64,000 nt of DNA from Exiguobacterium mexicanum (GTDB lineage Bacteria > Bacillota > Bacilli > Exiguobacteriales > Exiguobacteriaceae): contig NZ_CP040676.1 in NCBI RefSeq assembly GCF_005960665.1, positions 2,543,001 through 2,607,000 on the forward strand, read 5' to 3'. Shown here piece after piece: positions 53,211-63,930 of this stretch. Under the pieces are notes generated by a model, which was given only the letters and a program-made list of their open reading frames with translations, had not been told where the DNA came from and did no database searches. How positions within the stretch are numbered: position 1 is the first letter of the stretch; the number at the start of each line of letters is the position of its first letter. The translations under genes and the position numbers were made by a program.

Positions 53211-54500
53211 TTATGCTTCGTAAATATCACGTAAGATGACCGTCTGCTCACGTGCCGGTCCGACCGAGAACGTCAACAATTCGATACCTGTCAACGCTTC
53301 GATGCGCTTGACATAGTTCTGCGCGTTCACCGGCAAGTCTTCGAACTTGCGAACGCCTGTGATGTCTTCTGTCCAGCCTGGGAGCTCTTCAAACACCGGT
53401 TTGCACTGTTCGAGCACGCGGAAGTTCGGTGGGTACTCGTCGAGGAGCTTGCCTTCGAACTCGTATGCCGTACAAATCTTGAGCGTCTCAAGACCTGTCA
53501 ACACGTCGATTGAGTTGAGGCAAAGGTCTGTGATGCCGCTGACGCGGCGCGAGTGGCGGACGACGACCGAGTCGAACCAACCGACGCGACGCGGGCGTCC
53601 TGTCGTCGTACCGTACTCTTTTCCGACTTCACGGATCGTGTGACCGATCTCATCGTCAAGCTGGGTCGGGAACGGGCCGTCTCCGACACGTGACGTGTAC
53701 GCCTTACAGACGCCGACGACGTGATGGATCTTCGATGGTCCGATTCCGGCACCGCTCGATACGCCGCCTGAAGCTGCGTTCGATGATGTGACGAACGGGT
53801 ACGTTCCATGGTCGATGTCGAGCAAGACACCTTGTGCGCCTTCAAATAACACTTTCTGTTCTTCGTCGAGCGCGTTGTTCAACACGACCGATGTATCACA
53901 TACGTACTTGGCGAACTGTTGGCCGTACGTGTAGTATTCTTCGAAGATGTCATCGAATTCAATCGCATCGACTTCATACATCTTCACGAACATGCGGTTT
54001 TTAATCGCGAGGACGGTCTTGAGCTTCTCGGCGAACACTTCTTTGTCGAGAAGGTCAGCGATGCGAATCCCGATACGCGCCGCTTTGTCCATGTAGCAAG
54101 GACCGATCCCTTTGAGCGTCGTCCCGACTTTGGCGTCGCCTTTCGCGTCCTCTTCGAGCTTGTCTTGCAATTGGTGGTACGGCAAGATGACGTGGGCCCG
54201 GTTCGAGATGCGGAGGTTATCCGTACTCACGCCACGCTCGTGCAAGTACGCGAGCTCCGTGACGAGCGATTTCGGATTGACGACCATCCCGTTCCCGATG
54301 ACACATGTTTTGTCCGAGTAGAAGATCCCCGATGGAATCAAGTGAAGTTTATACTTCGTATCGTTGAAGACGATCGTATGACCAGCGTTGTCTCCCCCTT
54401 GATAACGCGCGACGACCTCGGCCTGCTTCGATAAGAAGTCCGTGATTTTCCCTTTACCTTCATCGCCCCACTGCGTTCCCACTACGACTACTGATGACAT
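53211..54500 (-). CDS. purA: Adenylosuccinate synthetase
   Basis: A 429-residue enzyme that joins IMP and aspartate with GTP to make adenylosuccinate, the first step to AMP. Conserved parts are [16 protein letters not shown] (P-loop and catalytic Asp), GNGMVV and [19 protein letters not shown] precedes the ATG. Single gene. PurR-type boxes lie upstream. Confidence 0.97.
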   Translation of the reverse strand: MSSVVVVGTQWGDEGKGKITDFLSKQAEVVARYQGGDNAGHTIVFNDTKYKLHLIPSGIFYSDKTCVIGNGMVVNPKSLVTELAYLHERGVSTDNLRISNRAHVILPYHQLQDKLEEDAKGDAKVGTTLKGIGPCYMDKAARIGIRIADLLDKEVFAEKLKTVLAIKNRMFVKMYEVDAIEFDDIFEEYYTYGQQFAKYVCDTSVVLNNALDEEQKVLFEGAQGVLLDIDHGTYPFVTSSNAASGGVSSGAGIGPSKIHHVVGVCKAYTSRVGDGPFPTQLDDEIGHTIREVGKEYGTTTGRPRRVGWFDSVVVRHSRRVSGITDLCLNSIDVLTGLETLKICTAYEFEGKLLDEYPPNFRVLEQCKPVFEELPGWTEDITGVRKFEDLPVNAQNYVKRIEALTGIELLTFSVGPAREQTVILRDIYEA

Positions 54501-54577
54501 AATGAATCCTCCTTGTAGATAAACGTTCTATTCAAACCATCCGTAAGTGTACACTTGCTTCTCGCGAAAGTCAACCT

Positions 54578-54621
54578 AATACCGAACGATATTTTTACGT
54601 TGTAACCTTTCGTTCGTTATT
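54578..54621 (-). promoter_or_regulatory. Putative PurR operator (two inverted PurBoxes)
   Basis: AATACCGAACGAT (54578-54590) fits the Bacillus PurBox AWWWCCGAACWWT in 12 of 13 bases. The inverse TTCGTTCGTTATT (54609-54621) is a weaker copy 18 bases away. It lies about 80-120 bases before purA, as in B. subtilis. Confidence 0.5.
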
Positions 54622-54689
54622 GACGCATCATTTCTCATCCAACGAATGAATTCTTCAAAAATTGAATACGTTTAGGTCCAAAGACCGAC

Positions 54690-54720
54690 AAAAAAGGCGA
54701 CGTCTCGTGACGTCGCCTTT
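54690..54720 (-). terminator. Terminator after dnaB
   Basis: Perfect 12-bp stem AAAGGCGACGTC/GACGTCGCCTTT with a 4-base loop and a T-rich tail on the minus strand. Confidence 0.7.
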
Positions 54721-54736
54721 GGCGGAATGACTCGTC

Positions 54737-56089
54737 CTACATCGGTGGCGCAAAAGCTTGCGTCTCCATGTTGACGAACTTGTTATATTCTTTTCGGAAC
54801 GAGAGCTTGACCGTGCCGGTCGGACCATTACGCTGTTTGGCGATGATGATCTCGATCGTGTTGGCGTCTTCACTCTCTTTATCGTAATAGTCGTCCCGGT
54901 AGAGGAACGCGACGATATCGGCATCTTGCTCAATCGCCCCGGATTCCCGGATATCCGACATCATCGGCCGCTTGTCTTGACGGCTCTCAACACCACGTGA
55001 GAGCTGGGACAAGGCGATGACCGGCACTTGAAGCTCACGCGCGATCGCTTTGAGCGTACGTGAAATCTCCGAGACTTCTTGTTGCCGGTTCTCGCCCGGC
55101 TTGCCGTTCCCGACGATGAGCTGCAAGTAGTCGATCATGATCATGCCGAGGCCGTGCTCTTGTTTCAAGCGGCGGCACTTGGCCCGGATCTCGTTGACGC
55201 GAAGACCCGGCGTATCATCGATATAGATACCGGCTTGTGACAGCGACGACATGGCGAGCGAGAGTCGCCCCCAGTCCTCGGCCTCGAGCCGACCCGTCCG
55301 CAGACGCTGGGCGTCGATATTGCCTTCCGCACAGAGCATCCGCATGACGAGCTGCTCGGCACCCATCTCCAAACTGAAGATGGCGACGTTCTCGCCGGTA
55401 CGGACGGCCACGTTTTGCGAGATGTTGAGGGCGAAGGCCGTCTTCCCGACGGAAGGACGGGCCGCGACGATAATGAGGTCGTTACGTTGAAACCCGGCCG
55501 TCATCTTGTCGAGATCGCTGAACCCGGTCGCGATACCGGTGATTTCGCCACTCGATTGGTGCAGTTTTTCAATCGTCGAGTAGGCGTCCGATAAGACGGA
55601 GCCGATCGGATGAAAGCTCGACTGCCCTTTTCGTTGCGAGACTTTCAAAATGTTCCGCTCAGCATCTGACAGGACGGCATCGACCTCGTCTTGGCGTTCA
55701 TAGCCGTCCGAGACGATATTCGTCGCAGTCCGAATCAAGCGGCGGAGTGCCGCCTTTTGATCGACGACGTTCAAATAATACCCGATGTTCCCGATGGCTG
55801 GAACCGCCTCGGCGATTTCCGCCAAATAGTTCAATCCACCGATTTCATCGAGAATACCTTGGGCTTGAAGCTCCGAACTGAGCGTGACCAAATCGACGAG
55901 TTCGCCCCGGTCATTGATTTTCAGCATCGCCTCAAAGATCCGTTGATGGCTGACACGATAAAAGTCGTCCGGGTCGACCCGTTCCGAGGCCGTGATCAGC
56001 CGATCGGAATCGAGAATGACGGCCCCGAGGACAGCTTGTTCCGCTTCGACGCTATGTGGCGGGGTATTGACTTGAATCGCATCACTCAT
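54737..56089 (-). CDS. dnaB: Replicative DNA helicase DnaB (DnaC in Bacillus naming)
   Basis: A 450-residue hexameric helicase that unwinds DNA at the fork. The N-terminal DnaB domain starts NTPPHSVEAEQAVLGAVI. The RecA-like motor has ARPSVGKTAFAL, FSLEMGAEQLVMRM and DYLQLI. It follows rplI by 17 bases. No intein. Confidence 0.96.
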   Translation of the reverse strand: MSDAIQVNTPPHSVEAEQAVLGAVILDSDRLITASERVDPDDFYRVSHQRIFEAMLKINDRGELVDLVTLSSELQAQGILDEIGGLNYLAEIAEAVPAIGNIGYYLNVVDQKAALRRLIRTATNIVSDGYERQDEVDAVLSDAERNILKVSQRKGQSSFHPIGSVLSDAYSTIEKLHQSSGEITGIATGFSDLDKMTAGFQRNDLIIVAARPSVGKTAFALNISQNVAVRTGENVAIFSLEMGAEQLVMRMLCAEGNIDAQRLRTGRLEAEDWGRLSLAMSSLSQAGIYIDDTPGLRVNEIRAKCRRLKQEHGLGMIMIDYLQLIVGNGKPGENRQQEVSEISRTLKAIARELQVPVIALSQLSRGVESRQDKRPMMSDIRESGAIEQDADIVAFLYRDDYYDKESEDANTIEIIIAKQRNGPTGTVKLSFRKEYNKFVNMETQAFAPPM

Positions 56090-56106
56090 ACGTGTCTACC
56101 TCACCT

Positions 56107-56550
56107 TCACGCTTCTTGAACATGAACGTTTAACGTAGCCGTGACGTCGTGGTGCAACTTCACCGGCACTTTCGTAAACCCGAGCGCTTTGATTGGGTGT
56201 TCGAGCTCGATTTTACGCTTGTCGATCTTGTAGCCCATCCCTTTCAACGCTTCACCGATTTGTTTGCTCGTGACCGATCCGAAGACGCGACCGCCCTCAC
56301 CTGACTTCGTCTTGACGACGATCGTCTCTTTTTCAAGCTTGTCCTTCAACTGCTGGGCTTGTTTCAATTCTGCTTCAGCCGCTTCTTCGGCGCGTCGCTC
56401 TTTTGCGGCGAACGCCTTCAAGTTACCCGGTGTCGCTTCGACCGCCAAGTTCTTTTTAAAGAGTACGTTCTTCGCGTAAGCGTCCGCGACGTCTTTGACG
56501 TCACCAGCTTTACCTTGACCTTTAACATCTACTTTTAAAATGACTTTCAT
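56107..56550 (-). CDS. rplI: 50S ribosomal protein L9
   Basis: A 147-residue L9: N-terminal domain [20 protein letters not shown], long central helix (about 45-75) and C-terminal RNA-binding domain. Overlaps the gdpP stop by 4 bases. Confidence 0.97.
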   Translation of the reverse strand: MKVILKVDVKGQGKAGDVKDVADAYAKNVLFKKNLAVEATPGNLKAFAAKERRAEEAAEAELKQAQQLKDKLEKETIVVKTKSGEGGRVFGSVTSKQIGEALKGMGYKIDKRKIELEHPIKALGFTKVPVKLHHDVTATLNVHVQEA

Positions 56551-58538
56551 TCAGAATCCTCTCCCTCTGTTTCATCTGTCATATAATGATCAATCGCTTC
56601 TTGTAATAACGTTTTCGCCTGTTCCGGGCTCACGTTCAATTGTGTCGCCGCATTCGTCAAATGACCGCCCCCGTCCAGCATCTCCATGATGACTTGGACG
56701 TTGACATCACCGAGCGAACGGGCACTAATGCCGGTTCGGCCGTCAGGTAAGACGGCGATGACGAACGATGCTTTGACGCCCTCCATATTAAGGAGCTGGT
56801 CAGCGGCTTGGGCGATCAACACTTGATGGTGCACTTCATCGTCCGAGGCGACGGCGATCGCCATGCCGTCGGAATAGATGTCCGTGTTTTCGAGAATATG
56901 AGACTGTTCGATATACGAATCGAGGTCTTGCCGCATGAAGTGCTGGACGAGCACGGTGTCTGCCCCTTGAATCCGAAGGAAGGAAGCGGCATCGAACGTC
57001 CGCGACCCGGTCCGCAAGGTGAATCCTTTCGTGTCGACCACCATACCTGCGAGGAGCGACGTCGCTTCTAAAATCGATAGCTTGCGCGTACCGGCCTGAT
57101 ACTCGATCAACTCCGTTACGAGTTCGCACGTCGAGGATGCGTACGGCTCCATATAGACGAGGACCGGATCTTCAATGAACTCTTCACCACGGCGATGGTG
57201 GTCGATGACGACGACCCGTTCCGCGCGGTCTAGAATATCCCGCGAGATGACGAGCGACGGCCGGTGCGTATCGACGACGACGAGGAGCGTCTGTTCGTCG
57301 ATGAGGGGTTGAGCCTCGAACTCGGTCAAAAAACGGCTATACAGCTCTTCGTCGTTTTCGACTTCATTGACGAGACGTTGGATCCCAACGCTCGTCTCGC
57401 CGGCCGGGATGACGACGTACGCCTCACGTCCGACAAATTCAGCCAGTTTCATGATGCCGATGGATGCTCCAAGCGAGTCCATATCCGGGTTTTTATGCCC
57501 CATGATCAGGACACGGCTCGACTCGCGAATCAAATCACGCATCGAGTTCGAGATGACGCGGGCGCGAACCCGGGTCCGTTTCTCGGTCGGGTTCGTCTTG
57601 CCGCCGAAAAAGCGGACTTTCCCGTTATGACGTTTGACGACGACTTGATCCCCGCCGCGTCCGAGCCCTAAATCAAGGCTCGATTGCGACAAGTTCCCCA
57701 GTTCCGTCAGCGTCGTCTCCCCACAACCGATCCCGATGGAGAGTGTGAGCGGAATTTTATGCTCTTTCGTCGCCTCACGGACCTCATCGAGAATCGAGAA
57801 TCGATTGTTCTCGAGTTCGGAGAGCGTCCGTTCGTTCATCACGAGAAAGAAACGATCGGCTGCCGTTCGACGCATATAGATGTGGTATTTTTGAGCCCAT
57901 TGGTTCAAGAGGACGGTCACGCGTCGATTGATTTCACTCCGGACCTGTTCATCCACAGCGGTTGACATCTCGTCATAGTTGTCTAAGTATAAGACGCCGA
58001 TCACCGTCTGTGTTTCCGAGTATTTTTGTTCAATCTCTGCCTCATCCGTCATGTCGAACAAGTAAAGGGTCTGATATTCCTTATTGTAGAGGACCCGATA
58101 AACGCGGTCTCCGACTTCGATGGTCGCCTCGTCCTCTTCTTCCTCAATCAACTCGGTGAACGCCGAGTGAATCGAATCGATCGAGATCCCGAGTTCCATC
58201 TCGAGCTCAAAGATGAGTCGAGACTGTTCATTGAACCAGCTGATGCGACGAGTTTCGTCAAAGACGAGAATCCCAATCGGCATGCCGGTGAGCGCTTCTT
58301 TCCCGACGTCTTCGATTCGATGCGACAAAGAATGGACGTATTGTTCCCACGCCTTGCGTTCTCGTCGAATCGTCACTTGCTGATAGATGAAAAAAATCAG
58401 CGTGCCCACGAACAGGGTGATTGCCGCCACAATGCTGTAGAACGCCAATCCTAACGCGACAAGCAGTCCAATCACATATGGAACGGCGTGACGCGCGTAC
58501 TGGTTCTTCACTGATGTTATTGCTTCACCACTGTACAT
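56547..58538 (-). CDS. gdpP: Cyclic-di-AMP phosphodiesterase GdpP
   Basis: A 663-residue membrane enzyme that cleaves c-di-AMP. Two membrane helices (about 16-54), a PAS domain (heme-binding in relatives), a degenerate GGDEF domain and the DHH/DHHA1 phosphodiesterase ([45 protein letters not shown]) follow in order. All DHH metal ligands appear present, so it should be active. Sets c-di-AMP level and thus potassium and cell-wall balance. GGAGG precedes the ATG. Confidence 0.96.
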   Translation of the reverse strand: MYSGEAITSVKNQYARHAVPYVIGLLVALGLAFYSIVAAITLFVGTLIFFIYQQVTIRRERKAWEQYVHSLSHRIEDVGKEALTGMPIGILVFDETRRISWFNEQSRLIFELEMELGISIDSIHSAFTELIEEEEDEATIEVGDRVYRVLYNKEYQTLYLFDMTDEAEIEQKYSETQTVIGVLYLDNYDEMSTAVDEQVRSEINRRVTVLLNQWAQKYHIYMRRTAADRFFLVMNERTLSELENNRFSILDEVREATKEHKIPLTLSIGIGCGETTLTELGNLSQSSLDLGLGRGGDQVVVKRHNGKVRFFGGKTNPTEKRTRVRARVISNSMRDLIRESSRVLIMGHKNPDMDSLGASIGIMKLAEFVGREAYVVIPAGETSVGIQRLVNEVENDEELYSRFLTEFEAQPLIDEQTLLVVVDTHRPSLVISRDILDRAERVVVIDHHRRGEEFIEDPVLVYMEPYASSTCELVTELIEYQAGTRKLSILEATSLLAGMVVDTKGFTLRTGSRTFDAASFLRIQGADTVLVQHFMRQDLDSYIEQSHILENTDIYSDGMAIAVASDDEVHHQVLIAQAADQLLNMEGVKASFVIAVLPDGRTGISARSLGDVNVQVIMEMLDGGGHLTNAATQLNVSPEQAKTLLQEAIDHYMTDETEGEDSE

Positions 58539-58647
58539 GTGTGCCTCCTAAAATGAGTGGTGTTCCACCCATGATATCTAAATGGTTTCTGCTCTATCAT
58601 ACCATATCCGTCCGTTTCACTTACACTCCTACATCGGCTCGGAAAAC

Positions 58648-58677
58648 AAAAAACGACCTATCCCGAGGGATAAGCCG
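58648..58677 (-). terminator. Terminator of the rpsF-ssb-rpsR operon
   Basis: 11-bp stem CGACCTATCCC/GGGATAAGCCG with G-T pairs and TTTTTT on the minus strand. Confidence 0.6.
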
Positions 58678-58688
58678 TGTGTCAAAAA

Positions 58689-58919
58689 TTACTCTGCAAC
58701 GTATGGAAGCAAAGCCATTTGACGTGAGCGCTTGATAGCGACAGTAAGTGGACGTTGGTATTTCGCTGAAGTACCAGTCACACGACGTGGAAGAATTTTA
58801 CCACGCTCCGAAACGAAGCGTTTGAGCAATTCTACGTCTTTATAATCGATATGAGTGATGTTGTTCGACGTAAAGAAACATACTTTACGACGACGACGAC
58901 CTCCTGGACGACGTGCCAT
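58689..58919 (-). CDS. rpsR: 30S ribosomal protein S18
   Basis: A 76-residue S18, [20 protein letters not shown] onward, normal length. It binds the 30S platform with S6. AGGAGG precedes the ATG; last gene of rpsF-ssb-rpsR. Confidence 0.97.
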   Translation of the reverse strand: MARRPGGRRRRKVCFFTSNNITHIDYKDVELLKRFVSERGKILPRRVTGTSAKYQRPLTVAIKRSRQMALLPYVAE

Positions 58920-58959
58920 GTGAAGACCTCCTTTTTAGTTTAGTTTCGAATCGACGCGA

Positions 58960-59469
58960 TCAAAATGGTAGATCGTCATCCGATAAGTCGATTTTTCCGC
59001 CACCCGAGAACGGGTCAGCTTCAAAACCTTTGTTTGAGTTCGAGGACTGAGATGAAGTCGAAGAAGCGGCTGCGCCCCATCCTGATCCACTTGACTCACC
59101 ACCACCGAAGACATCTCCAGCCGGTGCTGTATCACGTTGCGTTGAAGCACCGCGTGGTTCAAGGAAGCGTACGCTATCGGCTACGACTTCTGCCCGGTAA
59201 CGACGTTGGCCATCTTGACCTTCGTAACTACTGATTTGAAGGCGACCGTCTACGCCGGCCATGCTGCCTTTTTTCAAATATTGTGCTACGTTCTCTGCTT
59301 GTTTGCGCCAAACGACACAATCAATAAAGTCCGCCTCGCGCTTCCCATCTTGTCCAGTGAATGGACGATCGCAAGCGAGAGTGAAGCGAGTTACGGCAAT
59401 CCCGCTCTGCGTATAACGCATTTCTGGATCGCGTGTCAATCGACCAACTAACACAACTCGGTTAATCAT
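58960..59469 (-). CDS. ssb: Single-stranded DNA-binding protein
   Basis: A 169-residue SSB. The OB fold fills residues 1-105 ([20 protein letters not shown]), then a Gly/Ser-rich linker and the acidic tail DDDLPF that recruits replication and repair proteins. Start ATG 59467-59469 follows the AAAGGGGAG-type site; the seven upstream codons are not family sequence. Middle gene of rpsF-ssb-rpsR. Confidence 0.96.
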   Translation of the reverse strand: MINRVVLVGRLTRDPEMRYTQSGIAVTRFTLACDRPFTGQDGKREADFIDCVVWRKQAENVAQYLKKGSMAGVDGRLQISSYEGQDGQRRYRAEVVADSVRFLEPRGASTQRDTAPAGDVFGGGESSGSGWGAAASSTSSQSSNSNKGFEADPFSGGGKIDLSDDDLPF

Positions 59470-59506
59470 CTCAAAGCTCCCCTTTCGCAATATGAAGCGT
59501 TAAGAA

Positions 59507-59794
59507 TTAACGCTCGTCTTTAGTTGTCATTTGACGGACAACGTCATCAGAGATCTTCATGAGACGCTCTGTTTCTTGAATCGCTTTAGGCTCAGCAGTG
59601 ATGTTGAGAAGAACGTAGTGTCCTTCGCGCATCTTGTTGATTTCGTAAGCGAGACGACGTTTACCCATGTCTGTTGTTTTATCAACAGTACCACCGTTTT
59701 CAGTGATGACGTTGTTGAAGCGTTCGATTAAAGCTTTCTTAGCTTCCTCATCAACTGATGGACGGATAATGTAAAGAAGTTCGTATTTACGCAT
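59507..59794 (-). CDS. rpsF: 30S ribosomal protein S6
   Basis: A 95-residue S6 (MRKYELLYIIRPSVDEEAKK onward). Heads the operon; GAGGAGGTG precedes the ATG. With S18 it is expected to repress its own mRNA through the leader at 59812-59850. Confidence 0.97.
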   Translation of the reverse strand: MRKYELLYIIRPSVDEEAKKALIERFNNVITENGGTVDKTTDMGKRRLAYEINKMREGHYVLLNITAEPKAIQETERLMKISDDVVRQMTTKDER

Positions 59795-59811
59795 TATCTT
59801 TCACCTCCTCT

Positions 59812-59850
59812 TGGACTAACGGCTCCTACCGGTTGTAGGAGCAAGGAGCA
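59812..59850 (-). promoter_or_regulatory. S6:S18 ribosomal protein leader
   Basis: Perfect 8-bp hairpin GCTCCTAC-AACCG-GTAGGAGC on the minus strand followed by CCGTTAG, 20-45 bases before rpsF. This agrees with the known S6:S18 leader, which mimics the 16S rRNA site and has conserved CCG bases. Confidence 0.65.
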
Positions 59851-59924
59851 AACAATTGTTTTACTCACGTCATAATATACTATCAAACTTCTGTTCATTT
59901 TACAATACGTTTGCGGAAAATGGC

Positions 59925-61025
59925 TTAAACGTTGAAGCGGAACGTGACAACATCGCCGTCTTGGAAGACGTATTCTTTTCCTTCTGAGCGAAGTTTCCCT
60001 TGTTCTTTAACTGCCGTCATGTTGCCGGCAGCTGACAAGTCTTCATACGATACGACTTCGGCACGGATGAACCCACGTTCAAAGTCAGAGTGGATGACGC
60101 CCGCACATTGTGGAGCTTTCATGCCTTGCTTGAACGTCCAGGCGCGCACTTCTTTCTCACCAGCCGTGAAGTATGTGGCGAGACCGAGCGTCGAGTAGGC
60201 GGCACGAATCAATTGATCGAGCCCCGACTCTTCGATGCCGAGGTCTTGCAAGAACTCAAGGCGCTCTTCTGGCTCGAGTTCTGAGATTTCTTCCTCGATG
60301 CGAGCACAGATGACGATTACTTTCGCCTCTTCTGTCGCGGCGTGTTCACGAACTGCTTGGACGTAAGGATTTTGGTCCGCGTCAGCCACTTCGTCCTCAC
60401 TCACGTTCGCGACGTAAAGCATCGGCTTCATCGTGAGCAACTGGAAATGTTTGACGATAGCGAGTTGATCCTCTGTCAATTCAGCAACACGAGCCGGGCG
60501 CTCCGATTCGAGGACTGCTTGAACGATTTCAAGTGCTTCGAGCTCTTGAGCTGCGCCTTTGTCTTTCGACTTGACCATTTTTTGAACGCGTGTGATGCGT
60601 TTCTCGACCAATTCAAGGTCGGCCAAAATCAATTCGAGGTTGATGGTCGTGATGTCATCGATCGGTGAGACTTTACCCGCGACGTGTGTGATGTTGTCAT
60701 CTTCAAAGCAACGGACGACTTGGCAAATCGCGTCGACTTCACGGATGTTAGCCAGGAATTTGTTTCCGAGCCCTTCCCCTTTTGACGCACCTTTTACGAT
60801 TCCGGCGATGTCTGTAAACTCAAATGCGGTCGGTACGGTCTTCTTCGGTTTGACGAGTTCCGTCAACCGGTCAAGACGCGCGTCCGGTACTTCGACGACC
60901 CCAACGTTCGGGTCGATCGTGGCGAACGGATAGTTGGCTGCCTCTACACCGGCTTGCGTGATGGCGTTAAATAATGTCGATTTCCCGACGTTCGGTAATC
61001 CGACGATTCCTGCTGTTAATCCCAC
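59925..61025 (-). CDS. ychF: Ribosome-associated ATPase/GTPase YchF
   Basis: A 366-residue OBG-family protein. G1 is [13 protein letters not shown], then a central coiled coil and a C-terminal TGS domain. Like other YchF proteins it has no NKxD but NVSEDE at G4 and so prefers ATP (family knowledge). GTG start after GAGGAGG. Confidence 0.96.
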   Translation of the reverse strand: MGLTAGIVGLPNVGKSTLFNAITQAGVEAANYPFATIDPNVGVVEVPDARLDRLTELVKPKKTVPTAFEFTDIAGIVKGASKGEGLGNKFLANIREVDAICQVVRCFEDDNITHVAGKVSPIDDITTINLELILADLELVEKRITRVQKMVKSKDKGAAQELEALEIVQAVLESERPARVAELTEDQLAIVKHFQLLTMKPMLYVANVSEDEVADADQNPYVQAVREHAATEEAKVIVICARIEEEISELEPEERLEFLQDLGIEESGLDQLIRAAYSTLGLATYFTAGEKEVRAWTFKQGMKAPQCAGVIHSDFERGFIRAEVVSYEDLSAAGNMTAVKEQGKLRSEGKEYVFQDGDVVTFRFNV

Positions 61026-61159
61026 TTGTATTTCCTCCTCATCCGGCTTTCCCGGGAAATGTTGATCCGTCTGTGGAGTGGGTACGTTCAGTACACCACA
61101 CCGTCACATCCTTCACAATTATAGTTAGTCCTCGATTAAACCGCAACTCACGGTTGTAA

Positions 61160-61196
61160 CATAGAGAAGAACGCCACTTATTCAGCGGCGTTCTCT
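61160..61196 (-). terminator. Terminator of mscS-DUF951
   Basis: Perfect 8-bp stem AGAACGCC/GGCGTTCT overlapping the DUF951 stop codon; tail TCTCTATG is weakly T-rich. Confidence 0.5.
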
Positions 61197-61381
61197 TGTG
61201 GAAGCACTTTTTTCAATCGCTTATCAAAGTCGCGGCGCGGCATGAGTACACTCGCCCCGCAGCCTTGACACTTGATACGAATGTCCATCCCGACCCGAGT
61301 CACCTGCCAACGGTTCGTCTGACAGGCGTGTGGTTTCTTCATTTCTACAAAATCGTTCAACTCATACGATTTAGCCTGCAT
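61178..61381 (-). CDS. DUF951 zinc-ribbon-like protein
   Basis: A 67-residue protein of the DUF951 family, with PHACQTNRWQVTRVGMDIRI and KCQGCG. It always travels with mscS-like and ychF genes in Bacilli. May bind nucleic acid through the cysteines. Overlaps mscS by 11 bases. Confidence 0.88.
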   Translation of the reverse strand: MQAKSYELNDFVEMKKPHACQTNRWQVTRVGMDIRIKCQGCGASVLMPRRDFDKRLKKVLPQENAAE

Positions 61382-62309
61382 TTTCGGGCGCTCCTTTAGT
61401 CGATGTGGTTGGCGGCATCATGACGGTCCGCGGATACGGGATCTCGATTCCGCGCTCATCAAGTCCGGTTTTCAACTCTTTATGCAAAATCCGTCCGGCC
61501 GCGAAGTGTTGCGTCGGTGGAACTTCGGCCATGAGACGATAGACGACTTCCGATGGTCCGAGCGACTGGACCCCGGCGAGCGTGATCGGCTCGATGAACA
61601 AGTCGTGATACTTCTCTTCGACCGTCTTCGCGATCTCTTTCAACGCCTTCTCGACTTTGCCCATGTCTTCTTCATAGGCGACACCGATATCGACGACCGC
61701 GACGCTGTTCTCGAGCGAGTAGTTCGTCACTTGCATGATCTGTCCGTTCGGGATGATCGTCACTTGCCCGTTCAATCCCTTCAACTTCGTCGTCCGAATC
61801 CCGACTTCGATGACGGTCCCGTCGACTTGTTGATTCAAATTGACGTAATCCCCGTTCTTGTATTGATTTTCAAAGATGATGAAGGCGCCCGTGATGACGT
61901 CTTTCACCAAGTTCTGCGCCCCGAACGAGATGGCGAGACCGGCGACCCCGGCCGATGCGATCAAACCAGCGATGTTGACGCCGAACTGGCCTAGCACCGT
62001 CAAAATCATAATCAAGCCAAGGACGTACCGAATCGTGTTTTGAGCCAGTTTTGACAGCGTCTCATTTTGGCGCTGGGCCACGATATTATCTTCTTTGATT
62101 TTGCGCAAGGCGAACACGCGCTGCACCATCGACGTCAAAATGCGTGACGCCACATAAAGCGCCAAGATGATGAGCGCGACACCTGTCAATTTAATGCCGA
62201 GCCCAATCCACATCTCCGTGTCTTGGAAATAAGCGACGAACCGATTGACGTTATCAATCGTCTCATCGGCCACTGTGCTCAAGTCTGTATCTGTATTTTG
62301 TGAAGCCAT
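61371..62309 (-). CDS. Small-conductance mechanosensitive channel (MscS family)
   Basis: A 312-residue channel with three to four membrane helices. The pore helix region reads NIAGLIASAGVAGLAISFGA, and the cytoplasmic vestibule starts DVITGAFIIFENQYKNGDYV. It opens on osmotic down-shock. GAGGTG precedes the ATG. Homologue of B. subtilis YkuT/YyaF-neighbour channels. Confidence 0.93.
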   Translation of the reverse strand: MASQNTDTDLSTVADETIDNVNRFVAYFQDTEMWIGLGIKLTGVALIILALYVASRILTSMVQRVFALRKIKEDNIVAQRQNETLSKLAQNTIRYVLGLIMILTVLGQFGVNIAGLIASAGVAGLAISFGAQNLVKDVITGAFIIFENQYKNGDYVNLNQQVDGTVIEVGIRTTKLKGLNGQVTIIPNGQIMQVTNYSLENSVAVVDIGVAYEEDMGKVEKALKEIAKTVEEKYHDLFIEPITLAGVQSLGPSEVVYRLMAEVPPTQHFAAGRILHKELKTGLDERGIEIPYPRTVMMPPTTSTKGAPENAG

Positions 62310-62478
62310 GTTGTCACCTCTAAAGTTATAGATTCTAACTCATCAAACCATAATTGACGACTTTTCTCAAACCCTACATCCGGACGTTATAAGTTTCGGT
62401 GTTCCGGGAATGGGATAATACGGTTTCATTCCGCAATTGCAACTAGACGTAGGCAGCTTAGAAGAGAGGATGAGATTC

Positions 62479-63105
62479 ATGCCGTTTCGCCTAAAACCTC
62501 ATAAACCATACTCTTTCTTCATCGAACATACCGAACGGAGTGGATCCAAGCTCTTTGCCGATCAACTGCACGACCAGTTGGCGAAAGAGACGCATCGTCC
62601 CATCGTCCTCGTGTGTATCGGCTCCGACCGTTCCACGGGGGATTCACTCGGACCGCTCGTCGGTACCTTCCTCGAAGAACGGTCCGTTCGCAATATCCAT
62701 GTTTACGGGACACTGACAAAACCGGTCCATGCCTTGAACCTCGTCGAGACGCTCCACGAGATTCAGACACGATTTCACCGCCCCCTCATCATTGCAATCG
62801 ACGCCTGTCTCGGCCGATTGTCGAGTGTCGGGTATATCTTCTTTTCGGAAGGGCCGCTCGCTCCTGGCGCCGGCGTCCAAAAAGAGCTCCCTTCGGTCGG
62901 TGAATACAACATCAAAGCTGTCGTCAACGTGAGCGGCTTTATGGAGATGATGATTTTGCAGAACACACGCTTACATCTCGTCTACGAGTTGGCCCGTTTC
63001 ATCACCGACGGGTTCGTCGAGTTCGACTTACGAATCGGACGGCTCCATCAAGAAGAGGCAGCCATTACCCGGCTTCGTCAATCTCGCGACGAATCGAAAT
63101 CTTGA
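62479..63105 (+). CDS. yyaC: YyaC-type protein (germination protease superfamily)
   Basis: A 208-residue protein related to the sporulation protease Gpr superfamily: VLVCIGSDRSTGDSLGPLVG, IIAIDACLGRLSSVGYI, GEYNIKAVVNVSGFMEMM. In spore formers yyaC lies next to spo0J, and here too it is convergent to parB with a 28-base overlap of ends. If the host does not sporulate, its role must be vegetative. ATG 62479 follows AGAGAGGA; another ATG nine bases upstream is closer to that site. Confidence 0.9.
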   Translation: MPFRLKPHKPYSFFIEHTERSGSKLFADQLHDQLAKETHRPIVLVCIGSDRSTGDSLGPLVGTFLEERSVRNIHVYGTLTKPVHALNLVETLHEIQTRFHRPLIIAIDACLGRLSSVGYIFFSEGPLAPGAGVQKELPSVGEYNIKAVVNVSGFMEMMILQNTRLHLVYELARFITDGFVEFDLRIGRLHQEEAAITRLRQSRDESKS

Positions 63106-63860
63106 GGCGATAAAAGCGTCAACAAATGCTCCAAATCGTCTTGCGAGAAATACTTCAGCTCGAGGACGCCCCCTTTTCGACGCGGGCGAATCGATACATC
63201 CATTTGAAGACGTTCCGCTAGCACCGCCTCGACGGCTTCCACGTCGGCGTCCGAGCGTTTGAGCGTCTTTTTTTCAATGCGCTCTTTTTGTAAATAGCGC
63301 TCGAGCCGTCGGACCGTCCATTGCTCGGCGATGACGCGACGGGCAATCTGTTCCATCGCCTGAACCGATTTCATGCCGGTGATGGCCCGGGCGTGGCCCA
63401 TCGTCAACTCACCGACCATGACCGCATGCTGGACCGCATTCGGTAACCGAAGCAGTCTGAGGCTGTTCGTCACATGGCTCCGACTCTTGCCGACGCGTTC
63501 GGCCAGTTGTTGCTGGGTCAATCCGAGCGTTTGCATCAACTGTTCGTAGGCGAGCGCCTCTTCGATCGCGTTCAAGTCGGCACGTTGAATATTCTCAATC
63601 AAGGCGAGTTCCATGACGCGGTCCGAGTCGGCCGTGACAATCAATGCCGGGATATCCGTCTTGCCGGCTAACTTCGCAGCTTGAAACCGGCGCTCGCCGG
63701 CGATGATTTCATAAAACCCACTCGCTTTACGGACGACGATTGGTTGCAACACACCATAACGTTCAATCGATTGCCTGAGCTCGTCTAGCTTTTCTGGCTC
63801 GAACTGCTTACGGGGCTGGTTCGGGTTGGGACGAATGTGTTTAATCGGTAACCGTTCCAT
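63078..63860 (-). CDS. parB: ParB/Spo0J chromosome-partitioning protein
   Basis: A 260-residue ParB. The CTPase/clamp domain has NPNQPRKQF and AGERRFQAAKLAG; helix-turn-helix LTQQQLAERVGKSRSHVTNS; the dimer domain ends VLELKYFSQDDLEHLLTLL. It loads on parS sites and recruits SMC. Neighbour yyaC points to Spo0J rather than Noc. GGAGG precedes the ATG. No clear parS site is seen in this window. Confidence 0.92.
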   Translation of the reverse strand: MERLPIKHIRPNPNQPRKQFEPEKLDELRQSIERYGVLQPIVVRKASGFYEIIAGERRFQAAKLAGKTDIPALIVTADSDRVMELALIENIQRADLNAIEEALAYEQLMQTLGLTQQQLAERVGKSRSHVTNSLRLLRLPNAVQHAVMVGELTMGHARAITGMKSVQAMEQIARRVIAEQWTVRRLERYLQKERIEKKTLKRSDADVEAVEAVLAERLQMDVSIRPRRKGGVLELKYFSQDDLEHLLTLLSPQDFDSSRD

Positions 63861-63892
63861 CCTGATTCCTCCATTCCTTCTGACTGATAGCT

Positions 63893-63930
63893 ATAAAAAA
63901 AGCACAGGCTCACTTTTGTGGCCGTGCTTT
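63893..63930 (-). terminator. Terminator before parB
   Basis: Stem AAAGCAC/GTGCTTT with partial inner pairing and a T run on the minus strand. The stop codon of the upstream gene lies in its loop, so parB probably has its own promoter. Confidence 0.5.
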
